From: Sthenelais limicola
Lineage: Eukaryota; Annelida; Polychaeta; Phyllodocida; Sigalionidae
Assembly: GCA_942159475.1 (NCBI GenBank)
Contig: OW804100.1
Span: forward strand, 12,646,646-12,710,645
Reading direction: 5' to 3'
DNA length: 64,000 nucleotides
Position numbers and translations under genes: made by a program. How positions within the stretch are numbered: the stretch's first letter is position 1; each line of letters opens with the position of its first letter. The notes beneath the pieces were generated by a model. It searched no databases. It worked only from the letters and a program-made list of their open reading frames with translations, and was not told the origin of the DNA. Positions 48,362-57,614 of the stretch are shown here, piece after piece.

Positions 48362-48997
48362 ATGGCTAGTTCAAGTTCTAGTTCAAGTACTGGATGGCAA
48401 TGGGTGGTTCAAGCATTCGATCGAGCAGATAGTTCTAATTTAACTTTTGAGACTGAATTAAAGTTTATATTCGACCAGTTGGGCGCTGACTGGGTTACTT
48501 TGGCACCCTTTTTGAGGTGTAATGAAATTATACGTGGAATGTTTAAAAATGATGCGCCATTGAGAATGATTTTATTGTGGCGCCAAGGCGTCAATATTGA
48601 AAGGCAAGCATATGAGCAGCTTTACTTTGCACTTAAGAAGAGCGAACGCCGTGATCTGTGTGAGATTTTGATGGCTCATTACGCAGTCAAAGGATCCGTG
48701 TGCCCGGACATTATGAGTCAAATCGCCTCCAGAATTTACGGCAACTGGAAAATTGTGGGTATACATTTGGGAGTGCCATTTTATAAAATGGAGGAGATTC
48801 AGCAAGAAATATCGATAAGAGCAATGTCTGCATGCCCTGCGAATGAATTACTCCGAGCATGGTGCTCCAAGTGTTTTTTTGAGTTAAAATCATGCGAGCA
48901 AATGATGGAAGAATTAAAGCTTGCATTGGGCATTATAAAACGCCAGGATTTGGTCGAGCAGTTAAGTTTGTTTCAGACCCTATATAGTTGCCTATAA
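48362..48997 (+). CDS. Tandem death-fold domain protein (211 aa)
   Basis: The start is the ATG at 48362, 11 nt after the previous stop. After a Ser-rich leader come two death-domain-like units. Unit 1 (about residues 10-108) has FDQLGADWVTLAPFLR ... ILLWRQG ... ALKKSERRDLCEIL. Unit 2 (about 120-205) has ISQIASRIYGNWKIVGIHLG ... LLRAWC ... LKLALGIIKRQDLVEQL. The spacing of LG-W-LA-L, LLxxW and the closing xxRxDLV matches death domains. Such proteins dock onto host adaptors of apoptosis or inflammation. A short viral-type protein with only death folds would most simply act as a decoy. This is inference from the fold pattern; the host partner is unknown. Confidence 0.75.
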   Translation: MASSSSSSSTGWQWVVQAFDRADSSNLTFETELKFIFDQLGADWVTLAPFLRCNEIIRGMFKNDAPLRMILLWRQGVNIERQAYEQLYFALKKSERRDLCEILMAHYAVKGSVCPDIMSQIASRIYGNWKIVGIHLGVPFYKMEEIQQEISIRAMSACPANELLRAWCSKCFFELKSCEQMMEELKLALGIIKRQDLVEQLSLFQTLYSCL

Positions 48998-49000
48998 ATA
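48993..49000 (+). promoter_or_regulatory. TATA box for the gene at 49064
   Basis: TATAAATA 64 nt before the ATG, overlapping the end of the death-fold gene. Confidence 0.55.
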
Positions 49001-49063
49001 GGTGTTACCTTTATCAAAAAGGATTAGTTTACTATCAACCTTGGAACGCAACACACGTCAAAC

Positions 49064-50137
49064 ATGGAGCTTTTACTAAGCGAGAAAGTTACCCTTAAAA
49101 GGGAGAGCACCAAAAACGTTAAACTTTCCAGAACCAAAGCTGATGGCTCCACGCGGAATTTATTTATGCCCTTCGCTGTAGTGGAACTTATTGTTGGCTT
49201 TATGACTCAAATCCTAGGTGGGGAAGAAGCGGACTGTGGAAATGGCTGGACGTGCATTAAAAAGGACTTTCAAGGAAAAGATTACCTGACCATTTCTAAG
49301 AAAAAAGAACAAGGCGATTGCTTTTATGGCTGGTCATGGTTTAACTTGTCTTTGGACGAAGCAAGAGAGCTGGCGAGATCATTTAAGGCTTTTTCTACCT
49401 CTCCCGCTCCATCCTCTCCTAGGCGAGTTGCGGGTACATCAGGGGGAATATTTGGAGCAGCCTGCGCACCTAAGAGAGGGGGGAGTACATTTTCATTTTC
49501 ACCCCCTAGCAAAAAGAAAAATATTTGGGAGCCAACAGCCACAGCAGCAGCAGCAGCAGCAGGAGTTAAAACATTTCGCCTGTTTAGTTGGGATATGTAC
49601 GATGGTGAGAAAGACATTTTAAACTCATCTGACAATAGCAAATATTTGAGTGAGCAAAACTGCATTAACGCTTCTGAGGATTTTTTGCGGGGTGTTAAGC
49701 CTTACTTTCCCGACGCATGGACAAAGACAAAATCAGAGGAATTTTCTTACCCCTCCAGTGAAGAGCTTATTGGAATTGTGTATGACTTTATGCTAAGGAG
49801 GGACTACAATCAAATTCGCGCAGCAAATTGTATCGGATGCGTGCAAGGCAGCGGCGGACAAGCAGCTCATGAAGGGGGGTGTATGGGAGTGCTTTTGGGA
49901 AGTGTGAGCAAGCGAGATATATCTTGCGCACATTTGGCATTAGATTCAAATGACTTGATAGAGACCACACAAAAGATTATTACTACCTACTCCCACTACG
50001 GATTACACGCCTTAGACGACATTACTTTGAGTGCTGTGGAGCATGTGCTCAAGGTAAAATGGGCTGAAATACCAGACATGGCATCCTTTTCGGATATTAG
50101 TGCTATTCCGGAAGAAGTAAAAAGTGACTTGAAATAA
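49064..50137 (+). CDS. Unknown protein with a CxxC-H-C cluster (357 aa)
   Basis: Begins MELLLSEKVTLKRE. The N-terminal 110 residues have the pattern of a small beta-rich ssDNA-binding/PC4-like fold (DFQGKDYLTISKK ... FNLSLDEARELARSF), a weak resemblance only. A Ser/Pro/Ala-rich linker follows, with a basic KKKNIW patch and eight alanines encoded by a GCA repeat (about 49543-49560). The C-terminal domain contains C256-x2-C259-x9-H269-x3-C273, a likely zinc site. The composition suggests a nuclear, nucleic-acid-binding regulatory or replication protein. I do not recognise a named family. An own TATA box lies upstream. Confidence 0.68.
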   Translation: MELLLSEKVTLKRESTKNVKLSRTKADGSTRNLFMPFAVVELIVGFMTQILGGEEADCGNGWTCIKKDFQGKDYLTISKKKEQGDCFYGWSWFNLSLDEARELARSFKAFSTSPAPSSPRRVAGTSGGIFGAACAPKRGGSTFSFSPPSKKKNIWEPTATAAAAAAGVKTFRLFSWDMYDGEKDILNSSDNSKYLSEQNCINASEDFLRGVKPYFPDAWTKTKSEEFSYPSSEELIGIVYDFMLRRDYNQIRAANCIGCVQGSGGQAAHEGGCMGVLLGSVSKRDISCAHLALDSNDLIETTQKIITTYSHYGLHALDDITLSAVEHVLKVKWAEIPDMASFSDISAIPEEVKSDLK

Positions 50138-50234
50138 GGCAATTAAACACCAATATATATATATATTTTGATAATGAACTTTTATTTATGAGATGGAGAG
50201 CTTGAGACAAAGTCCTGCTTTTTAAACTATCCAT

Positions 50235-50255
50235 GACCTGGGAGGTCGTCACTCC
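50235..50255. repeat. Palindromic motif copy 1
   Basis: GACCTGGGAGGTC followed by GTCACTCC. A 5-bp stem closes a GGG centre. Recurs at 50347 and 50605. Confidence 0.7.
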
Positions 50256-50346
50256 AACTATAGACTTTAAAACTGTAAAAGACTGTAGACTAAAAAGTTA
50301 AGCACTGTATAGCACTCTATACGTAAAAGAAATGTTATATTTTTAT

Positions 50347-50366
50347 AACCTGGGAGGTTGTCACTC
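50347..50366. repeat. Palindromic motif copy 2
   Basis: AACCTGGGAGGTT followed by GTCACTC. The outer pair is A-T instead of G-C, so both sides changed together and the palindrome is kept. Confidence 0.7.
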
Positions 50367-50604
50367 ATAATACATATAATATATATAAATGTATAAGTAG
50401 ACTAATAAGTTGGCTATAACACTGTATGCGCAACAAGTAACAAAATATCACATGAATAACATTGATAATACTTAGAATACTTAGAATACTTAGAATACTT
50501 AGAATAATATATACTGCTGCAGAATAAATATATGTACTGCAAAATACAAGTTGTAAAACTGTCAGAATAAATATCTTATGCTAGTTATGAGTCTAACTAT
50601 AATT

Positions 50605-50625
50605 GACCTGGGAGGTCGGCACTCC
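50605..50625. repeat. Palindromic motif copy 3
   Basis: GACCTGGGAGGTC followed by GGCACTCC. Same stem as copy 1; one change in the flank. Confidence 0.7.
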
Positions 50626-50830
50626 GTGAAAAATTGAAAAAATTGAATTGTAGAAGAGTAGAAGGACGAGGTCGAGTGATAACTTACGATAATTTTGAAT
50701 TTTAATAATATGACAAAAAGCTAAGGAACAAAAAGAATCCTGTTGGAATGCTTATGCTTGTTGAATAAAATTTTGAAAAAAGAATTATTGCGTTATGTGT
50801 ATATTGCGTACAAACTCGAGAACAGACCTT

Positions 50831-52111
50831 TTATTTTGGGGGTGAAATTTGGAAAGAGGCTGAGGATACAAATTTGTTTATACATGTTTTGGGCGTATCC
50901 TCACCGGGGGGAAAATATTTTTTGGGGGGAGGAACTTTTGTTTTTTTATAATTTTGTCCAAAAGGGGTTGAGGTGGAAGGGACAGGAGTTGTAGGAGGAG
51001 GAGGAGGGGTAACGTATGTTAGGGGAGCAGCAACGTCATCATATAGGTGCGCGGTGGAGTGAATTTCGGGGGTGATGATAAAGGATGTTTCTTGCTCGTG
51101 TGGTGGTGAGGGCGTCAAATCGGTCAATTTGGGGATCATTTTTCTAAGCTGCTTTTGGTCTAAACGGGGAGCTGAGAAGGAGGGCATAGGGTGTTCATAA
51201 AGGTCTGTTTGCGAGTTTGTAAAAGTATCGATGAAGGACGCACCGTGGTCTAAAATAGGGCGAGAGCGGGCGACTTTAGGATTATAAGGGGTGGTTGATG
51301 AGGTGCGTCCCCCGGGAAACATTTTATTATGAATAGTTTTACGAATGGTCGAATAGGCTAATTCTTTAAAAATATTTTCATTTTGTTCGTTCAATAAGGG
51401 AGAGCAGAGGGTTGGGTCCGAAAGGGTGCGCCGTAAATTAGAATGAACGTAATTTTCCATGTAATTTTCCATTGTTTTAGATTGTCCACTAGATTTAGAT
51501 TCTTTTTGTTTTTTAGCTTTTTGAAGTTTTTTTTTGTAGTATAAAAAAACGCCGAAAAAGTAAAAAAATATACCAAAAAGAGAAGTGAGAAAGGATCCGG
51601 TAGAAGTGAAGAGAGACCATGAGGAGTCCTCCTCTTCCACCTCCTCTTTTACTTCCTCGACCTCGTCCTTGACGTCTTCGATTTCGTCCTTCACTTCGCC
51701 CAGTAAGTCTTTAATTTCGGTGAGGCTAGGTCCGTCTTTCTGAAATTATAGAATATAAGAATAGGTCAGCGTTAAATAAAAGGGAGATTTGTATGGCTTA
51801 GTATTATTTCTGACGCTTCTTTGCCAAGGCAAGTCGAGGGAGGAAGCCGCCAAAGGGGCTCATCATACCGAATTTTGTCTGCAATGGCAGCAATGAAGCA
51901 ATGAAGTGTTTTTGGCCTACTCTATGGCTAATTAATTCAATTAACACTTGATGGTAGAACGTTGCACATATTGCCAATATACCAATGGTACCAATGTGAG
52001 CCAACCTCACTGAGGGTGGAGGGAAATTCCAGTGTGAGCTGTGAACATCAATTATTAAGATTGATTGGCTTTGATTGATTCGAAGTGCTTGTATCACAGT
52101 GCAATTCATAC

Positions 52112-52148
<37 letters not shown>

Positions 52149-54075
52149 TCTTTATTATAATCACAGATGAAGCACATTAAGGCTCCACCACCCCTCTAAC
52201 AATCACCGACTCCCCATTTCTATCTTTCAATCTGATAGCGGGCGAAGGTGAATGCAGTGGTGAGTGACCTTAGTTCCTTTACGCCCTTATCAACACAATG
52301 CGAATGCAGTTGTTTGTGCGGTGCGAACCCACGACGGTGAGGATGAGGACGATGAGGAGGACTTTCTCGCGCCTACCTAACCTAGGTGCTACGCCTTACC
52401 GACTAAGCCATACAATTCTCCCTTCTTAGTCCGCGTTAAAAGTTGGCTTTATACTAAGCCTTGTTTAAACAAAATCAAAAGGAGATTTTCGTGACCTAGT
52501 TGTTTTGGGGTAGGAATTGTTAGGAATCTGGATCCTTTTCTTAACTATGAACTCCTAAGGAGCCTTAACTGTGGTATCCTCACACTAGACGAACCCACAA
52601 CCAGCGCATTGACAAAGTCTATTAATTTCAATGCTGTATATGGAATTTGGCGGTAAGCCGCCACACTAATTTTTTGATACAGTCCCAATGAGGTGAGCTG
52701 ATGGGGGAGAATTCTTACAAACTACAGAACAGTCAGTTGCATCAAGCCAGATAATACCTCTGTTTGTCGGTACCAATGCGAGCGTCCAGATAATACCTCC
52801 GGTGGTCGCTGGTACCAATGTGAGCCAACCTCACTGAGGGTGGAGGGAAATTCCAGTGTGAACTGTGCCCGTTTAGTTATAAGCATAATTCGTTACCAAC
52901 TCATGCGATACCTCCCGACGGAGCAAGCAACCCCGCTTTTGAAGGGGGAAGATGGGGGCTGCGAACCGCCGACCCTAGGACTAAGTGTTTCCCTAAGCTT
53001 TTACCCAGCGCCCAAACCAACTCGGCCACGAATATCTCCCGCTTATACATAGTGAAAAGTGGTCCTTTTATGTTGAGGGGTCGTGTGCACTAAAGCATGA
53101 CTGTGGAGAATAGCTTACCTTAGTTAAAACATTGACTGTTTTCGCGGCGATCTTTTTGCCGCTTAGGACGAAACGGTCCACTTTCTTGGTCTGAAAAAAA
53201 TAAAAAAAATAATTCATATATATAATACATGACTTAAAATACGAGTTTATATACAAGTTTATTTGGAATGAATACAAAAAACAGCATGAAAATTGCAAAT
53301 AATGTTGGAAAAAATTAAAAATAAGTTGTTTTTTTTTTTTTTTTCTCACCAATTTTCTAATTTTGTCCACTGGAGAAAGAGGTGCTGCCCTCCCCCCGCT
53401 ATGATGAGGCGCAGCACCCCTTCCCTCTGATCGACGAAGGCCCCCATCGTCCCTAGCCTTAGTTCCCTCATCAGCTCCCCCTGAAAGTCCGTCCGGAGGA
53501 ACAGATGACATTCCTGAGGAAAGTGAATGTTGATGTCTATCCTCAGGAATGGCGCCTGTTCCTCCATCCTTATTGTCCCCTCCATCTTTTGCGGTCGTCG
53601 ATTCGTCAATATAGTCGCCCTCGTTGGAGGTGTCTGTGGTGGTGGGGGTGTCTGTGGTGGTGGTGGTGGTGGGGGTGTCTGTGGTGGTGGTGGGGGTGTC
53701 TGTGGTGGTGGCGTCTGTGGTGGTGGGGGTGTCTGTGGTGGTGGCGTCTGTGGTGGTGGTGGTGGTGGTGGTGGTGGTGGTGGCGTCCTGCTCCTCCTCC
53801 TGGGTGGTGAGAGAGGTGGAGGTGGTGTCTGGAGATTGGTCGGAGGGGGTGGAGATGGACGTTGTAGAGGTCTCTTCTTCTTCTTCTTCTTCTTCTTCTA
53901 ATGTAGTTTCCTGGGCGGTGGTGGTGGTAGTGTCTGGAGATTGATCGGTGGGGGTGGGGGTCGATGTTGTTAGCTCTTCGTCCTGGGAGGTGGTGGTGGT
54001 GGTGGTGGTGGTGATGGTGATGGTGGTGGTGGTAGAGGTAGAGGTAGAGGTAGTAGTAGTGGGAGTTGGTGCGAT

Positions 54076-54125
<50 letters not shown>

Positions 54126-54151
54126 GTCTGGTGTACAAAAGCATGTTGATA

Positions 54152-54241
<90 letters not shown>

Positions 54242-54264
54242 ACACACACACAGACACACACACA

Positions 54265-54310
<46 letters not shown>

Positions 54311-54814
54311 TGCTGCTGCTGCTGCTGCTGCAGGAGCAACTGATACTATGTCAAACATGTAGCTACATACCCCTAGTTTAATGTAGTTTTCCCCCCATTG
54401 ATATTTTATGTACAATATCAATATCGATAAATAAAATAATTAAATTATGATTACCTTAGGGCATGAAGAAATAATACGGCGTGATCTGATGTAGCCCAAG
54501 TCAGAGCAAACCACCGACCTAATGTGGGTAAAAGCTACCTTAGACAGGTTAGGGAATTTGATGTTGATGTCCCTAAAGGTTTCTCTGTCTAAGGTAGCTC
54601 CAGTAACTCTTCCTATTATAAGGCTTTTTACCCACAAAAGGTCGGTGCTTTCTCTGACTATCGTTCCGACATTCACTCTGTCGCATCTAACTTCGCTCCT
54701 CAACAGGTGGCAAGTGCAGGGCGAGCATATGTTAGTTGCCAGTGAAAGGGGAAGATGAAGAATAATGATGTTGATGATGATGATCGCGATGGGGAGAAGG
54801 AGGATGATCCTCAT
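50831..54814 (-). CDS. Spliced mucin-like type I membrane protein with LRRNT-like head (about 688 aa)
   Basis: Four exons: 54455-54814, 53350-54075, 53119-53190 and 50831-51739. All junctions have GT/AG and phase 0. Exon 1 encodes a signal peptide and a Cys module of LRRNT type (CSPCTCHLLRSEVRC) with LRR-like strands. Exon 2 is a Thr/Pro-rich, probably O-glycosylated stalk of about 240 residues with a Glu run. Exon 3 is a short basic segment. Exon 4 has an acidic heptad-like coil, a transmembrane helix (LTSLFGIFFYFFGVFLYY), a KKK stop-transfer and a long Pro-rich cytoplasmic tail. The plan is that of a surface glycoprotein. It could serve particle attachment or modify the infected cell surface; neither is shown. 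It faces a second such gene at 56110. Introns are unusual within the otherwise compact element. Confidence 0.7.
52318..52412 (-). repeat. tRNA-derived SINE head, copy 1
   Basis: On the minus strand TGGCTTAGTCGGTAAGGCG (A box, 52392-52410) precedes GTGGGTTCGCACC (B box, about 52321-52333). The acceptor stem and anticodon loop are not intact, so it is SINE-like and not a tRNA gene. Confidence 0.6.
52957..53032 (-). repeat. tRNA-derived SINE head, copy 2
   Basis: On the minus strand TGGCCGAGTTGGTTTGGGCGC (A box, 53009-53029) precedes GGCGGTTCGCAGCC (B box, 52957-52970). Different in detail from copy 1, so it probably derives from another tRNA or subfamily. Confidence 0.6.
54076..54454. repeat. 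Intron 1 of the mucin-like gene with stacked microsatellites
   Basis: A 379-bp intron holding an AAAT-unit repeat (54082-54125), a CA repeat of about 155 nt with a few interruptions (54153-54306) and a CTG repeat (54307-54331). The open frames through these repeats are meaningless. Confidence 0.8.
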
Positions 54815-56109
54815 TCCTTAAGCTGATGATCTGATGAGCCCGAGAAAAAAAATAATGGCGAAAAATGGCGGTGATCTATGGTGATGATGAGGCGAGGGTG
54901 GTATATGGCGATGGTGCGATATGGTATTTTGGCGCTAAGGGAGGAATGCAGTCCTGCACAACACTGACCTCGATATGTAAACATTAGACCTTACATTAAA
55001 ATTGTAGTCATAATTTTACCTTTGAGCCTAAATCTATTTGATTGACAACCTTATTGATTTTTCATAATGCTATCGTGATTTTTTATCTCAAGACGTTTAA
55101 ACTTGCATTCAAGCAAATCGCACCATACGAGGTCATGGCTGATTACCGGATTTATACCGAGACGGATAACAAAGTCCATTGCGTCTTTATTTATCTCTTT
55201 GAAATGCTTTTCATTTATCAATACCTATTTTCTACCAATTTGCTTTATAAAAGGGTGCATTTCAGACGTGTATTTTGCCTGCATAGACAGTCTATGACCC
55301 TACGCAACAGTAGAAATGAAAAGCCACAGTGTAGCGCGGGAGGGATAGTTGTTACAAAAAGCGCCACCAGGGAACAACAGGGGAGCTGCTACGCAGTAAC
55401 GACCAAATAGATTTGATTTAACTAAAGACTTAATACGTATTAAATAAGGGCTTTATGCCGTCTTATAAAATCAATATGTATTTGTCCGCGTCTTTTCCCT
55501 CCGATGAGGGGTCTAAATATGAAAATACCCATTTATAAACACCTTTCGCCCCGTATCAGCTTTCATCTCGGCGGCCATTACAGCATGTGGGGACGTTGTA
55601 ACAAGAAATTTTGTTTGTTGCTTTCCCCCAAAGTTAAACAAGAGCACAGATTATCTCTTGTGAGTCAATATCACAGCAAATAGCCTTCAAAGGAGAGGGG
55701 AAAGGATGTCGGCTTAAGCTTATTTTCACCGCGACAAAGGACTGCGATGTGGACTACCGTGCGGGGTCTAACAAAATGGCGGCAGCTTATGCAAAATGGC
55801 AGCGGTCGTGGCGACTACCCTTTGCCCAGCGTAGAAGGAACCTTTTGATATCGGTCAAGTATTTTTGCTTTGTTTCATTGATTAGGATTGATTAGGATTG
55901 ATTGACGTTAAATGTCTTAGACAATAGAAAGATTCAAAATGGGTTTGATGGAGTAGTTTTTAGCTGATGTAAGGGTAAGTTTAAACTATCGATCGATAAG
56001 TAGATTGTGTAGGTCTGCATTGTCATATAAAATGTTAGTATGAGTGTTTTGAAAGTCTATTGAATAATAAGAACAACACGAACAACAACATCAAATCAGA
56101 AAAATAACC
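54815..56109. other. 1.3-kb intergenic region between two divergent glycoprotein genes
   Basis: Should hold the promoters of both. AAAATGGCGGCAGC near 55773 resembles a YY1-type site. An open frame at 55042-55410 is not protein-like enough to call. A donor-like gtaagt near 55975 may belong to a leader intron. Confidence 0.4.
56026..56032 (+). promoter_or_regulatory. TATA box for the gene at 56110
   Basis: TATAAAA 78 nt before the ATG. Confidence 0.5.
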
Positions 56110-57096
56110 ATGAAGACGGCACGTTGCATCATATATCTGTTTTTATTTCTCCATTGTGTTCTTGGACAATTTGAAAATTTTTCTCAATGTGGAAGTTCAC
56201 CACGATGTTGGACCGCTTGTCGATGTATCAACGAACAAAGGAGAGTTGAGTGTAGTAGTGAGCATATAAACCCACTCGCAGAATGTAAATTTGCAGGTGG
56301 GATGGAGGAGTTTATATTCCGCAAATGCCGCATTATAAATTTTGAAGAGAAATTTGCCAGTGATTACAAAAATATAAGAATTTTGGATCTCAGCGAGTCT
56401 ACAATAGACTTTAATTGTTCTTCTCTCCCACCACCACCGACGGATTATGAAATTATAACTGATTGTATTATTATATCTCCTTCTTCTTCTTCTCCTCCTC
56501 CTCCTCCTTCGTCATCCTCCTCCTCCTCCTCCTCCTCCTCCTCCTCTTCTTCTTCTTCTTCTTCTTCCGTGCCTGCAACGACAACAACGACAAGGGCAAC
56601 AACAACGACAAGGGCAACAACAACAAGGGCAACGTCAAGGGCAACAACAACAACAACAACAACTACCACCAGCCTTCCGCCCATTGAACCTTCTACAACC
56701 AGTCCATTAACCACGCCACCATGGACAAGACCATCAACCACAGCTGAGCAATCCTCCTCCTCCTCCTCCTCCTCCTCCTCCTCCTCCTCCTCCTCCTCGT
56801 CATCCACCGCCATTTTCCCTTCATCAACACCCACCAATTCCTCAGAAAATATTACAACTCCACTCCCTCACGACAAACCATTACCTAATAATACCAATTT
56901 TATTGTGGGAATGACCTCTGGCTCTATTTTAATCATTATCATTATCATTATAATTATCGCAGGCGTTTTAATTTGGAGGAAAAAAAGAAGATCTATAAAT
57001 AGCAATATCCCTTCCACCCCCCTTTTTTTTAACGTCCGATACTCCCCTTCCGAGGAGGTTGTCTTGTATGAAAAAGACAACGAAACGTCTTTGTAA
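56110..57096 (+). CDS. Mucin-like type I membrane protein with LRRNT-like head (328 aa)
   Basis: Residues 1-19 are a signal peptide. A Cys-rich LRRNT-like module follows (CWTACRCINEQRRVEC) with one LRR-like strand (IRILDLSESTI). Next is a long stalk made of Ser runs, Thr/Arg-Ala repeats and Pro (about residues 125-255), mostly from TCC/TCT and ACA/ACG codon repeats. An Ile-rich transmembrane helix (GSILIIIIIIIIIAGVLIW) and a basic KKRR stop-transfer lead to a 38-residue tail. The layout copies the spliced gene at 50831-54814 in a shorter, intron-free form. A surface or virion-attachment glycoprotein is a reasonable guess; unproven. It is the only plus-strand gene next to the minus-strand virion block. 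Confidence 0.75.
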   Translation: MKTARCIIYLFLFLHCVLGQFENFSQCGSSPRCWTACRCINEQRRVECSSEHINPLAECKFAGGMEEFIFRKCRIINFEEKFASDYKNIRILDLSESTIDFNCSSLPPPPTDYEIITDCIIISPSSSSPPPPPSSSSSSSSSSSSSSSSSSSSVPATTTTTRATTTTRATTTRATSRATTTTTTTTTSLPPIEPSTTSPLTTPPWTRPSTTAEQSSSSSSSSSSSSSSSSSSTAIFPSSTPTNSSENITTPLPHDKPLPNNTNFIVGMTSGSILIIIIIIIIIAGVLIWRKKRRSINSNIPSTPLFFNVRYSPSEEVVLYEKDNETSL

Positions 57097-57134
57097 CAAG
57101 GGTAAGTAACAACGAAAACAAAAGGTTATATGTT

Positions 57135-57611
57135 TTAACTGCATTTATTCCAAAATTCAATCTTTTTTTCATTCTGTTTACAGTCTTCAGTAAACAACGC
57201 GATAAACTTTTCAATTGACATATTTTCTTTGCTTTTTAAAAAGCAGTACACCGTCGAAAACTGTCCACAAAGGGCAGAATCACTACATTGAAGCTTTTTA
57301 GAGCTGTACTTGTATTTCTCGCCATTGTCTATACAGAATTGTAACATTTCCCGGTGGTAATAACCCGGATCTTTACCCATCGAGTCAAAAAACTCTACAA
57401 AAGTATTATTCTTTGAAATATATATAACAGTCCAGTGTCCAATAACATTTTGTGACAATGACAGTCTAGCTGTATTAACAACATAAAACCTTTCTCCGGT
57501 TAGCATTTTTCCAAATGGTAACTCCTCAAAAGACATTGCGCCTTGGTAGCCTTTGACTGATTTTAAACATTGATCTATGTCTAAAGAACTCATTCCCTTG
57601 CTTTGGTCCAT
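57135..57611 (-). CDS. Adenain-like cysteine protease (158 aa)
   Basis: The order of catalytic residues fits adenovirus-type maturation proteases: H59 (in GHWTVIY), D76 (FFDSMGK), Q108 and C115 (QCSDSALCGQF). In Polintons and adintoviruses this enzyme cleaves capsid precursors during particle maturation. It sits 3 nt after the stop of the major capsid gene, as last gene of the minus-strand block. The length is slightly shorter than adenain. All catalytic positions are present. Confidence 0.87.
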   Translation of the reverse strand: MDQSKGMSSLDIDQCLKSVKGYQGAMSFEELPFGKMLTGERFYVVNTARLSLSQNVIGHWTVIYISKNNTFVEFFDSMGKDPGYYHREMLQFCIDNGEKYKYSSKKLQCSDSALCGQFSTVYCFLKSKENMSIEKFIALFTEDCKQNEKKIEFWNKCS

Positions 57612-57614
57612 GTT

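Larger units (their letters stand above)
50138..50830. other. Non-coding region between convergent genes with repeated palindromes
   Basis: AT-rich spacer at the 3' ends of the genes at 49064 and 50831. It contains an AT run (50155-50168), four tandem ACTTAGAATA units (about 50470-50505) and three palindromic motifs listed separately. Confidence 0.6.
51740..53118. other. Intron 3 of the mucin-like gene, with SINE remains
   Basis: A 1.4-kb intron (gtaagc...atttcag on the minus strand) containing a GA microsatellite (about 52110-52144), a 57-bp direct repeat at 51987-52043 and 52811-52867 with one mismatch, and two tRNA-like segments listed below. Confidence 0.65.

Noticed and set aside
50470..50505. 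CRISPR-like short repeats
   Set aside because: Four adjacent 10-bp units without spacers are a simple tandem repeat, and the context is an animal genome.
52318..53032. Functional tRNA genes
   Set aside because: A and B boxes are present but acceptor and anticodon stems do not pair; SINE remains fit better.
53606..54421. Long His/Val/Cys-rich open frames across 53.6-54.4 kb on both strands
   Set aside because: They read through the CA, AAAT and CTG microsatellites and through Thr codons in the wrong frame. The Thr-rich frame bounded by splice sites is the credible one.
55042..55410. 122-codon frame between the glycoprotein genes
   Set aside because: No motif or promoter, and the composition resembles translated non-coding AT-rich DNA. 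A short exon is not excluded.
56445..56837. Glu/Val-rich antisense frame over the Ser-codon repeats
   Set aside because: Mirror of the TCC repeat in the mucin-like gene at 56110.
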